Shown: in pieces, positions 24,878 through 32,852 of the stretch
How the letters are laid out: each line of letters begins with the position of its first letter
Numbering within the stretch: the first letter of the stretch is position 1
Assembly (NCBI RefSeq): GCF_034676545.1
Contig: NZ_JAUCBZ010000015.1
Location: 124,001 to 188,000 of the forward strand
DNA from: Pararhodobacter sp.
GTDB taxonomy: Bacteria; Pseudomonadota; Alphaproteobacteria; Rhodobacterales; Rhodobacteraceae
DNA: 64,000 nucleotides
Direction of reading: 5' to 3'
Program-made: the position numbers and the translations under genes
Notes under the pieces: model-generated
The model's database searches: none
Told to the model about the DNA's origin: nothing
Seen by the model: only the letters and a program-made list of their open reading frames with translations

Positions 24878-25264
24878 ATGCCCTATGCGCATGAAATCCG
24901 GGTGACCTGGGGCGATTGCGACCCGGCAAAGATCGTCTACACGGGCCGGATCCCCGGATTTGCGCTGGATGCAATCAATGCATGGTGGGAGCATCACCTG
25001 GGCAGTGGCTGGTTCCAGATGGAACTGGACCACAATCTGGGCACGCCTTTTGTCCATATGAGCCTCGATTTTCGCGCGCCGATCACACCGCGTCATCGCC
25101 TGATCTGCCAGGTCGCACCGGTACGGCTGGGCGATAGCGCGATCACCTTTCGCGTGCAGGGGCTGCAAAACGGCGTCCTGTGCTTCGAGGGCACGTTCGT
25201 GTGTGTGTTCGTTGTTGCCGACAGGTTCACCAAGCAATCCGCGCCGGCGAGATCCGCGCATTGA
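24878..25264 (+). CDS. Acyl-CoA thioesterase, 4-hydroxybenzoyl-CoA thioesterase family
   Basis: A 128-residue hot-dog fold thioesterase. The segment VTWGDCDPAKIVYTG carries the Asp (residue 15) that is catalytic in the 4-hydroxybenzoyl-CoA thioesterase family. It follows boxA with no gap and is therefore probably part of the box operon. A sensible role is release of CoA from benzoyl-CoA or dead-end aryl-CoA to save the CoA pool; the substrate preference is not shown by sequence. Confidence 0.87.
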   Translation: MPYAHEIRVTWGDCDPAKIVYTGRIPGFALDAINAWWEHHLGSGWFQMELDHNLGTPFVHMSLDFRAPITPRHRLICQVAPVRLGDSAITFRVQGLQNGVLCFEGTFVCVFVVADRFTKQSAPARSAH

Positions 25265-25338
25265 TCACGCCGCTTCTGGAACCGGCGGCATGATATTGCA
25301 AGCACAACGGCTTTGCCCCCGCGAGACCCTTGTCCGAC

Positions 25339-25374
25339 TGCAATTCATCGCCTAGTCTTGTGCACTATTGTTCC
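25339..25374. promoter_or_regulatory. Degenerate BoxR-like site before boxR
   Basis: TGCACTATTG at 25361-25370 is identical to the left part of the boxC operator (20357-20366), but the second TGCA is replaced by TTCC. A separate TGCA lies at 25339-25342. This suggests weaker autoregulation of boxR. The evidence is the shared ten bases only. Confidence 0.45.
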
Positions 25375-25389
25375 TATGTGGGCGCGGCC

Positions 25390-26307
25390 ATGTCCGAAAT
25401 CACCAATTTTCGCGGCGAAGCGGTCCCGGCGACTGCCGAAACGCAGGGCGAGGCTGCGGTTGCCGCGCTGATTTCGCGTGTCGGCGAGCGGGTCCGCAAA
25501 GCCCGTGAACTCAAGGGCATTCCCCGCCGCGTGTTGTCCGAGGTGTCCGGCGTCTCGCCGCGTTATCTGGCGCTGCTGGAGGCGGGCGAGGGCAATATCT
25601 CCATCGGGTTGTTGCAGCGCGTCGCCGAAGCTTTGGATCACCGGATCGAATGGTTGCTGGGCGAGGATGACCCTTGGACCTCGGACGCCTTGCGCGTCAC
25701 CGAGATGTTTCGCGCGGCCACCGCCGAAACCCGCGCCAAGGTTCTTGAAGTCCTGGCACCGCATCCCGAAACCTCGACCCGGCAGCAACGGATCGCGTTG
25801 ATCGGTTTGCGCGGTGCTGGCAAATCCACCTTGGGCGCGCTGGTGGGGGCGGAGCTGGGCCTGCCGTTTGTCGAACTCAACCGCGAAATCGAAGAGCAAT
25901 CGGGGATGCCGGTGACCGAGGTGATGGCCTTCTACGGCCACGAAGGCTACCGCCGCCTCGAAGCACAGGCTTTGTCGCGGATCGTCGCCACGCATGACAG
26001 CATGATCCTGGCGGTTGCCGGCGGCATCGTGACGGACCCGGATGTGTTCAAGGCCCTGCTGACCCATTTTCACACCATCTGGATCAAGGCCAGCCCCGCC
26101 GACCATATGGCCCGCGTGCGCGCGCAGGGCGATATGCGCCCGATGGCGAACAATCCCGAGGCGATGGAGCAACTCAAGCACATTCTGACCAGCCGCGAGA
26201 CCCTTTATGATCAGGCGCAAGCCAAGTTGGAGACCACCGGGCGCACGGTCTCGCAATCGGTCGAGGACCTCGTGGCGCTGATCGCCGAACGCGGGTTCCT
26301 CGATTGA
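25390..26307 (+). CDS. boxR: BoxR/BzdR-type transcriptional regulator
   Basis: A 305-residue repressor of benzoate genes that responds to benzoyl-CoA in its family. The N-terminal half is an XRE-type helix-turn-helix (about residues 28-90: RKARELKGIPRRVLSEVSGVS, then YLALLEAGEGNISIG). The C-terminal half resembles shikimate kinase, with a P-loop GLRGAGKST at about residues 139-147. Start at the ATG 25390 is preferred; an upstream in-frame start at 25330 would overlap the presumed operator. It lies downstream of the box genes, and TGCA boxes precede the operons. Confidence 0.93.
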   Translation: MSEITNFRGEAVPATAETQGEAAVAALISRVGERVRKARELKGIPRRVLSEVSGVSPRYLALLEAGEGNISIGLLQRVAEALDHRIEWLLGEDDPWTSDALRVTEMFRAATAETRAKVLEVLAPHPETSTRQQRIALIGLRGAGKSTLGALVGAELGLPFVELNREIEEQSGMPVTEVMAFYGHEGYRRLEAQALSRIVATHDSMILAVAGGIVTDPDVFKALLTHFHTIWIKASPADHMARVRAQGDMRPMANNPEAMEQLKHILTSRETLYDQAQAKLETTGRTVSQSVEDLVALIAERGFLD

Positions 26308-27446
26308 GGCACGCGGTGCCTGACCCAGCCGCCGCCGCTGCCTATCTCGATGCGGCCCGCACATCGCGGCGGCTGGGGTCAACATGGTTGCCAAAGGCCG
26401 CGGCCGTCGCGGGCGGCAGCCCTCAGGCGCTGGGTTTTGCCGTCGCCTTGGCACAGGCGGGCGTGGCGGTAACCTTGATCGAGGATGACCAGCATGACGC
26501 GCAGCGCGTGCGCGATACGCTGGCGCGGACCAAGGACGCACCCGGCATCGCTGTCGCCGTCGGCACACAGCACCAAACCACGGTCGCGTTGCTCGTCGAG
26601 GCCTCGGGCGCCAACTTTGAACAACGCTTGCAGATGCTTGCGGATCACCGGCCGATGCTTGCGCCGGGCGGTTTGGCATTGAGCCTTGGGCATGATGTGA
26701 TGCAGACACGCCGGGCGTTTGAGGGCCCGCGCATCGGGCCATTGATTCTGATCGACACCGCCGCACCGCCGCCGCAGATCGGCTTGATCGAAATCCTTGA
26801 AACGCCGACCGCGCCGCCCACGCAGCTTGCCCGCGCCGAGGGGTTGGCCCGCGCCTTGGGCGCCGTGCCGCTGCGCACACCGACCTTCCTTGCCGCGCCG
26901 CTCATCGCCCGGCTTGAGGATTGCGCGGAGCATCTGATCTACCACGGCGCGACCCCGTGGGAGGTTGACGCTGCATTGGAGGCGTTCGGGTTCGACCTTG
27001 GCCCCTGCGCGGCGCAGGATTTGCGCGGCCTTGATCTGACCACGGCACGCCACCGGGCCGAGGACGCACTGGGCACACGGCATGTGCCAACCCCGGTGCT
27101 GGATCGCATGGTGACCGAGGGTCGCCTTGGCCGCAAGGGCAGCGTGGGCTGGTATCGCTATCCCGGCGGCGGCGGTCGCGTGATCGACCCGCTGATCGAG
27201 GATCTGGCGCGCGAGGAGGCCCATTTCGCCGGTGTCACACCGCAGCCAATCGCGGACTCTGCGCTGCGGCAACGGCTCTTGGCGGCACTGATCGCCGAGG
27301 CCACGCGACTTCTGGCATCCGGCGTACCCGCCGCGATGATCGACCTGGTGGCCACACAGGCAACGGGATTTCCCGCGGCCTTGGGTGGGCCGCTGTTTTA
27401 TGCGTCTCACATCAAGATCGCGCGCGAAAAGAGGACCACACCATGA
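26304..27446 (+). CDS. 3-Hydroxyacyl-CoA dehydrogenase-like protein
   Basis: A protein of about 380 residues. The C-terminal part (about residues 190-370) matches the helical domain of 3-hydroxyacyl-CoA dehydrogenases (TFLAAPLIARLEDCAEHLI, GRLGRKGSVGWYRYPGG, GFPAALGGPLFYA). The N-terminal half looks like a degenerate Rossmann domain: the nucleotide loop is AVAGGSPQALGFAVALAQAG, without a clean GxGxxG. It may act on beta-oxidation intermediates after the box pathway, but NAD binding is doubtful. The start is TTG 26304 (TTGA overlap with boxR) or GTG 26316. Confidence 0.75.
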   Translation: MRHAVPDPAAAAAYLDAARTSRRLGSTWLPKAAAVAGGSPQALGFAVALAQAGVAVTLIEDDQHDAQRVRDTLARTKDAPGIAVAVGTQHQTTVALLVEASGANFEQRLQMLADHRPMLAPGGLALSLGHDVMQTRRAFEGPRIGPLILIDTAAPPPQIGLIEILETPTAPPTQLARAEGLARALGAVPLRTPTFLAAPLIARLEDCAEHLIYHGATPWEVDAALEAFGFDLGPCAAQDLRGLDLTTARHRAEDALGTRHVPTPVLDRMVTEGRLGRKGSVGWYRYPGGGGRVIDPLIEDLAREEAHFAGVTPQPIADSALRQRLLAALIAEATRLLASGVPAAMIDLVATQATGFPAALGGPLFYASHIKIAREKRTTP

Positions 27447-29038
27447 GACCACACGGACGCGGGCCGCTGGAGTCGCTGTATTTCACTTATCCCCGGTTTT
27501 CGGCCCCCACGCCGCGCCCCGCACACGCCGGCCCTGTGCCCGTGGTGATCGTCGGCGCTGGCCCGGTTGGCATGGTCGCGGCGCTGGAACTGGCGCGGCA
27601 CGGGCAGCGCAGCCTCTTGATTGACGCCAAGGACACCTTCAACGACGGCAGCCGCGCGATCTGCGTGGCGCGGGCCTCGTATCACATCCTCGACCGGGTG
27701 AAGGCCTTGCAGCCGTTCTTGCAAAAATCCCTGCCCTGGACCACCGGGCGCACGTTCTATCGCGGGCAGCAGATCCTGGAATTCGAGATGCCCGACAGCG
27801 CCGACGACAGGTTCCGGCCGATGTACAACCTGCAACAGCAATACATCGAGGCCTATCTGTGCGACGCGATTGCCGCCCAGCCGCTGATCGAAACCCGCTG
27901 GCAAACGGCGCTGGAGACGATCACCACCCAAGGCGACTCTGCCACGCTGACGCTGCGCGATCCGGCGGGGTCCTATACGATGCAAGCGCGTTACGTCCTG
28001 GCCGCCGACGGCGCGCGCAGTGCCTGCCGCAAGGCTCTGGGCCTGCGGCTGAAGGGCGAGAACTTTGAGGGTCACTACGTCATTGCCGATGTGCGCATGG
28101 ACCACGATTACCCGACCATCCGCCGCGCCCTGTTCGACCCGGCCTGCCGACCCGGCGGCACGATCCTGATCCACAAGCAACCTGATGACATCTGGCGCAT
28201 CGACTATCAGTTGCGCGATGGCGAGGACGCCGCCTGCGCCACCACCGAAGCCAATGTCCGCGCCTCGGTGGCTGGGGTTCTGGCGGAAATCGGCCATACC
28301 GGCGACTGGGATCTGGAATGGTGGAGCATCTACACGGCCAACACCCTGGCCCTGGACGATTACCGCCACGGCCCGGTGTTCTTCATCGGTGACAGCGCGC
28401 ATATCGTGCCGATCTTTGGCGTGCGCGGGCTCAACAACGGGTTGGCCGATGCGCAGAATATCGGCTGGAAGCTGGCGCTTGTGCTGCGCGGCGATGCGGG
28501 GGCGGGGCTCTTGGACAGCTACACGCCCGAACGGCGCGGGGCCACGCTGGATGTCTTTGCCAACGCCTCGAAAAGCGCGCGTTTCATGACGCCGCCGACC
28601 AAAGGCTGGGCCTTGATGCGCGATGCGGCCCTGTCGCTGGCGCTGCGGCACGACTGGGCGGGGCGTCTGGCCAATCCGCGCCAGATGACGCCGTATATCT
28701 ATGACCAAAGCCCGATCACCTGCGCTAACGACCGCGTCTTGGGCGGCCCGCCCCCGGGCGCGTTGCTGAGTGATGTGGCGCTGGACGGCGGCTTTCTGTC
28801 CGAGCGGATGGGCCCGCTGTTCACGCTGATCTGGGTCGGGCCGGCCCCCGCGTTCAACCACCCGCTTGTGACGCTGGTCTCGGTGCCCGCCGACGGCCCG
28901 GTGGCAAAGGCGTGGTCCGCCGAACCGGGCAGCGCGTGGCTGGTGCGCCCAGACCTGCATATCGCCGGGCACTGGACAGAGGCCAACGCCGAGGCGATCA
29001 TTGCAACGCTGAATACCCTGCTGGAGCGCCCACAATGA
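27443..29038 (+). CDS. FAD-dependent aromatic monooxygenase (class A)
   Basis: A 531-residue flavoprotein of the p-hydroxybenzoate hydroxylase/MhpA superfamily. It has the FAD loop VVIVGAGPVGMVAALELARHG (about residues 33-53), the DG motif AADGARSACRKALG and the second FAD motif FFIGDSAHIVPIFGVRGLNNGLADAQN. The aromatic substrate is not evident. The neighbours (box genes and a gentisate pathway elsewhere in the window) make a hydroxybenzoate-type substrate plausible. It overlaps the previous gene by four bases and the DUF2783 gene by four. Confidence 0.85.
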   Translation: MRPHGRGPLESLYFTYPRFSAPTPRPAHAGPVPVVIVGAGPVGMVAALELARHGQRSLLIDAKDTFNDGSRAICVARASYHILDRVKALQPFLQKSLPWTTGRTFYRGQQILEFEMPDSADDRFRPMYNLQQQYIEAYLCDAIAAQPLIETRWQTALETITTQGDSATLTLRDPAGSYTMQARYVLAADGARSACRKALGLRLKGENFEGHYVIADVRMDHDYPTIRRALFDPACRPGGTILIHKQPDDIWRIDYQLRDGEDAACATTEANVRASVAGVLAEIGHTGDWDLEWWSIYTANTLALDDYRHGPVFFIGDSAHIVPIFGVRGLNNGLADAQNIGWKLALVLRGDAGAGLLDSYTPERRGATLDVFANASKSARFMTPPTKGWALMRDAALSLALRHDWAGRLANPRQMTPYIYDQSPITCANDRVLGGPPPGALLSDVALDGGFLSERMGPLFTLIWVGPAPAFNHPLVTLVSVPADGPVAKAWSAEPGSAWLVRPDLHIAGHWTEANAEAIIATLNTLLERPQ

Positions 29039-29235
29039 GCACCCTTGTCGAAGACATTTACGCCGCATTGGCCCTGCATCTGGACGCCGTCGGCCCGCAA
29101 AACGCCGAGATTTATCTGGCCAAAGTCGCGCTGGCGATGGCGCAGGCGCTGGGTGATACCGGGGCGGCCTTGGCGATCCTGCAGGAGTGCACCCATGATC
29201 TGAGGATAGACGCCCGTGACCCTGAGCAACTCTGA
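29035..29235 (+). CDS. DUF2783 small protein
   Basis: A 66-residue helical protein (STLVEDIYAALALHLDAVGPQNAEIYLAKVALAMAQALGD) of the DUF2783 family, which is frequently coded next to FAD monooxygenases of the type found just upstream. The ATG overlaps the monooxygenase stop. Function unknown; a partner or stability factor of the flavoprotein is an inference from constant neighbourhood. Confidence 0.78.
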   Translation: MSTLVEDIYAALALHLDAVGPQNAEIYLAKVALAMAQALGDTGAALAILQECTHDLRIDARDPEQL

Positions 29236-30367
29236 CATCATTGAATTGACCGCCTTTCGCCGCGACCTGCATCGACGGCCCGAGGTTTCAGGACACGAGG
29301 TGGAAACGGCACGCGCCGTCGCCACGGCTTTGGCGGAGTCCGCGCCGGATCGCGTTTTGACCGGGCTGGGCGGGCATGGCGTGGCGGCGATCTATGACAG
29401 CGGTGCGCCGGGGCCGGTGGTGATGATCCGCTCGGAACTCGATGCGCTGCCGATACTGGAACTGGGCGACCTGCCCCACGCCAGCGAGATCCCCGGCAAG
29501 GGGCATCTGTGCGGGCATGACGGGCATTCGACGATCCTGCTGGGCCTCGCGCGGCTGCTGTCGCGCCAACGCCCGGCCAAAGGGCGCGTGGTGTTGCTGT
29601 TCCAACCCGCCGAGGAGGATGGGTCCGGCGCGGCCGCGGTCATTGCCGACCCTCGCTTCGGGCAGATCGCGGCCGACTGGGCGCTGTCCTTGCACAACAT
29701 GCCCGGCGTTGCGTTGGGCCGTGCCTGGCTGGCGGATGGCCCGGCCAATTGCGCGTCGCTGGGGTTGAAGATCGCGCTGCACGGTGCAACCGCCCATGCC
29801 TCGTTGCCCGAAACCGGGCGCGCGCCAACCGTGGCGCTGGCACGTCTGATCGACGGGTTGCGCGACATGGGACCGGGTGGCGCGATGCAGCCGGGGTTTC
29901 GGTTGGCCACCATCACGCATCTAAACATGGGCGAGCCCGCGTTCGGTATCGCACCCGGCGAGGCTGAACTCTGGGTGACCCTGCGCGGCTTGTCCGACGA
30001 CGATCTGACCGCGCTGCTGGCACACGCGCAAACCCTTGCGCGCGACGTGGCCGCGCACTCGGGCCTGACCGTCGATTTCACGATCCACGATCACTTTCAG
30101 GCGTGCACCAATGACCCACAGGCCACCGCCATTCTGGGCCGCGCGCTGGACGCCACCGGCATCGGCCATGATCGCGGTGACATGCCAATGCGCGGGTCCG
30201 AAGATTTCGGGCGCTTCGGTGGTGCGGGGGCCAAGGCGGCGATGGTGTTCCTTGGGTCTGGCCTTGATCACCCGGCGCTGCACACCCAGACCTATGATTT
30301 CCCCGATGACCTGATCCCGCAGGGCGTTGCGATTTTCCACCATGCAATCCACGAGCTTCTGGGCTAA
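29216..30367 (+). CDS. M20 family amidohydrolase
   Basis: A 383-residue amidohydrolase of the M20D/hippurate hydrolase type. Metal-binding motifs are LCGHDGHSTILLG (about residues 99-111) and FQPAEEDGSGA, with further ligands in SLHNMPG and near the C-terminus. Family members cleave N-acyl amino acids such as N-benzoylglycine (hippurate), which would feed benzoate to the neighbouring box pathway; that role is inferred. The GTG start at 29216 overlaps the DUF2783 gene by 20 bases. Confidence 0.85.
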   Translation: MTLSNSDIIELTAFRRDLHRRPEVSGHEVETARAVATALAESAPDRVLTGLGGHGVAAIYDSGAPGPVVMIRSELDALPILELGDLPHASEIPGKGHLCGHDGHSTILLGLARLLSRQRPAKGRVVLLFQPAEEDGSGAAAVIADPRFGQIAADWALSLHNMPGVALGRAWLADGPANCASLGLKIALHGATAHASLPETGRAPTVALARLIDGLRDMGPGGAMQPGFRLATITHLNMGEPAFGIAPGEAELWVTLRGLSDDDLTALLAHAQTLARDVAAHSGLTVDFTIHDHFQACTNDPQATAILGRALDATGIGHDRGDMPMRGSEDFGRFGGAGAKAAMVFLGSGLDHPALHTQTYDFPDDLIPQGVAIFHHAIHELLG

Positions 30368-30398
30368 GGCCATCAGGGCAACGCTTGAGGGGGCAGTG

Positions 30399-31856
30399 AT
30401 GGCATCTAGGGTGATGATCCAGGGCGCGGGCTCGAATGTCGGCAAATCCATGCTGGTGGCCGGGTTCGCGCGGGTATTCCTGCGCCGGGGCCTGAGCGTG
30501 CGCCCGTTCAAGCCGCAGAACATGTCGAACAATGCCGCCGTGACGCCTGACGGGTATGAGATTGGCCGCGCGCAGGCCTTGCAGGCGATGGCCTGCGGCG
30601 TGGCGCCCGGCGTGCATATGAACCCGATCCTGCTGAAGCCGGAATCCGAGACCGGCGCGCAGGTGATCGTGCAGGGCAAGCGCCTGACGACCGCCAAGGC
30701 GCGCGATTATGCGGCGCTGAAACCGCAGTTGATGGCCTCGGTGCTGGACAGTTTCGCGCGCCTGTCCACCGAGGCCGATCTGGTGATCATCGAGGGCGCG
30801 GGCAGCCCCGCCGAGGTCAATCTACGCGCCAATGACATCGCCAATATGGGCTTTGCGCAAGCGGCGCGTGTGCCGGTGGTCCTGACCGGCGATATCGACC
30901 GGGGCGGGGTGATTGCGCAGATGGTGGGAACAAAGGCGGTGCTGGATCCGGCCGACGAGGCGTTGATCAAGGGCTTTTTGATCAACAAATTCCGCGGCGA
31001 CCCGCGCCTGTTCGACGATGGCTATCAGATGATCATCGACCGCACGGGCTGGGCCGGTTTGGGCGTGATCCCGTGGTTCAAGGAGGCGCATAGATTGCCC
31101 GCCGAGGATGCGGCCGACCTGCGCCACAAGGGCGGCGACGGGGCGTTCCATATCGTCGTGCCGCAGCTGAACCGGATCGCCAATTTCGACGATCTGGACC
31201 CCTTGATGCAGGAACCCGGCCTGCGGGTCGAGATCATCCCGCCCGGCGTGCCGTTGCCGGTCGAGGCGGATCTGATCCTGATCCCCGGCTCGAAATCCAC
31301 CATCGCGGACCTCGCGCATTTCCGCGCGCAGGGTTGGGATATCGACCTTGCCGCCGCCCTGCGACGGGGCGCGCGGGTGCTGGGCCTGTGCGGTGGGTAT
31401 CAGATGCTGGGGCGCAGCATTTCCGACCCTGAGGGGATCGAGGGCGCGCCCGGTTCGGTGCCCGGTCTGGGCCTGCTGGATGTCGAGACGGTGATGACCC
31501 GTGACAAGCGCGTCACGCAGACCCGCGCGCTCCATGTCGCCAGCAACACCGCAGCGCAGGGCTATGAGATCCACATCGGCCAGACGGATGGCCCGGACCG
31601 CGCGCGGCCTCTGTTCCACGTCGAAGGCCAGCCCGAAGGCGCGATGCGCGTCGATGGCCGTGTAATGGGCAGCTATCTGCACGGGTTGTTCGGCGAAGAT
31701 GCGTTTCGCGCCGCGTTTTTGCAGGGAGTGGGGGCCGCGGCGGGTGGCGGAAATTATGCGCAGGGCGTGGATCAGACGCTCGACGCGCTGGCCGACCACC
31801 TGGAGGCGCATTGCGATTGCGACGGATTATTGCGGATCGCGCAGGCGGGCATCTAG
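30399..31856 (+). CDS. cobQ: Cobyric acid synthase CobQ
   Basis: CobQ amidates the b, d, e and g side chains of adenosyl-cobyrinate a,c-diamide with glutamine. The 485-residue protein has a P-loop GAGSNVGKS near its start, PFKPQNMSNNAAVTPDG, and the C-terminal amidotransferase nucleophile GLCGGYQMLGR. The ATG at 30399 follows GAGGGGGC. It sits apart from both other B12 loci, behind the aromatic genes. Its 3' end overlaps the convergent lpxK gene by 30 bases. Confidence 0.95.
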   Translation: MASRVMIQGAGSNVGKSMLVAGFARVFLRRGLSVRPFKPQNMSNNAAVTPDGYEIGRAQALQAMACGVAPGVHMNPILLKPESETGAQVIVQGKRLTTAKARDYAALKPQLMASVLDSFARLSTEADLVIIEGAGSPAEVNLRANDIANMGFAQAARVPVVLTGDIDRGGVIAQMVGTKAVLDPADEALIKGFLINKFRGDPRLFDDGYQMIIDRTGWAGLGVIPWFKEAHRLPAEDAADLRHKGGDGAFHIVVPQLNRIANFDDLDPLMQEPGLRVEIIPPGVPLPVEADLILIPGSKSTIADLAHFRAQGWDIDLAAALRRGARVLGLCGGYQMLGRSISDPEGIEGAPGSVPGLGLLDVETVMTRDKRVTQTRALHVASNTAAQGYEIHIGQTDGPDRARPLFHVEGQPEGAMRVDGRVMGSYLHGLFGEDAFRAAFLQGVGAAAGGGNYAQGVDQTLDALADHLEAHCDCDGLLRIAQAGI

Positions 31857-32852
31857 GCCCTGAAGATCGCCAAGACCCAACACCTTCAGGAACCCGTCGA
31901 GATCGTCGAATTGCAACCGCACCGGCACCGTCAGCACCGCGCGGCGTTGCTCTTGGGTCAGGCGCACGGCGTCCTTTTCGGTGGTCACCAACTGCGCACG
32001 ATGGCTCTTGGCCTCGGCGCTGAGACGCAGGAACAGCGCATGTGTGACCGGCTGGTGATCGTCCAGAGAATGCGACGCGACCAGATTGGCCCCCAGCCCG
32101 CGCAGCGTGTCAAAGAATTTTCGGGGCCGCCCGATGCCCGCAAAGGCCAGCACCCGCAGCCCGTTCCAAGACATGCCGGTATTCAGCGGCTCAAGATAGC
32201 CGGTGAACAGGGGCACGGTGGCCAGGGCCTCTTTCCAGTGTCGCCCGAAGTGGTCCAAATCCTCGTTCGGCCCGATCGCCAGCACCGCATCGGCACGGCG
32301 CAATCCCTCGGCCACGGGTTCGCGCAGCGGTCCGGCGGGAATGCAGCGCCCGTTGCCAAAGCCGACCGCCGCGTCCACGACCACAACCGAGCGGGTTTTC
32401 ACCACGCCGGGGTTCTGGAACCCGTCGTCGAGCAAGATCACCTGCGCCCCTGCCGCTTCGGCTTGCTGCACGCCCAGCGCACGGTCGCGCGCCACCCAGA
32501 CCGGCCCGAAGGCGGCCATCAACAACGGCTCATCCCCGACATCGGTGGCGGAATGCGCGCGTTCATTCACCTGCACCGGGCCTTCCAGCCGACCGCCATA
32601 ACCGCGGGAAACGACATGCACGGCCACGCCGCGCGCCGACAGGGCTTGCACCAGCGCGATGGTCGTCGGGGTCTTGCCGGTGCCACCCGCGTTCAGGTTG
32701 CCGATGCAGATCACCGGCACGCTGGCGGTATACCCCGGCTGCGCCACCCTGCGCCGGGTCGCGCGGGCATAAAGCCAGCCCAGCGGGGCCAGAATGCGCG
32801 GCTGCCAGCCCGGATGCTCGGGCGGATTGGTCCAGAACTTTGGCTCTTTCAT
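31827..32852 (-). CDS. lpxK: Tetraacyldisaccharide 4'-kinase LpxK
   Basis: LpxK phosphorylates the 4' position of the lipid A precursor at the inner membrane. The 341-residue protein begins MKEPKFWTNPPEHPGWQPRI, a normal LpxK N-terminus with the membrane-binding segment LAPLGWLYARATRRR. The Walker A is GNLNAGGTGKTPT, followed by VVSRGYGG, VGDEPLLMA and LLDDGFQN. The ATG overlaps the WaaA-like gene stop (ATGA). Confidence 0.95.
   Translation of the reverse strand: MKEPKFWTNPPEHPGWQPRILAPLGWLYARATRRRVAQPGYTASVPVICIGNLNAGGTGKTPTTIALVQALSARGVAVHVVSRGYGGRLEGPVQVNERAHSATDVGDEPLLMAAFGPVWVARDRALGVQQAEAAGAQVILLDDGFQNPGVVKTRSVVVVDAAVGFGNGRCIPAGPLREPVAEGLRRADAVLAIGPNEDLDHFGRHWKEALATVPLFTGYLEPLNTGMSWNGLRVLAFAGIGRPRKFFDTLRGLGANLVASHSLDDHQPVTHALFLRLSAEAKSHRAQLVTTEKDAVRLTQEQRRAVLTVPVRLQFDDLDGFLKVLGLGDLQGLDARLRDPQ

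Noticed and set aside
25330..25389. Longer boxR start at 25330
   Set aside because: The added residues have no family match, and the segment contains the TGCA-type operator, so it is more likely promoter.
27407..29272. Long minus-strand open frame of about 620 codons opposite the flavin monooxygenase
   Set aside because: It mirrors the codon structure of the GC-rich plus-strand gene, has Arg/Pro/Gly-rich composition and no family motifs; the same applies to long antisense frames at 2780-4426, 25345-26880 and 59610-61319.
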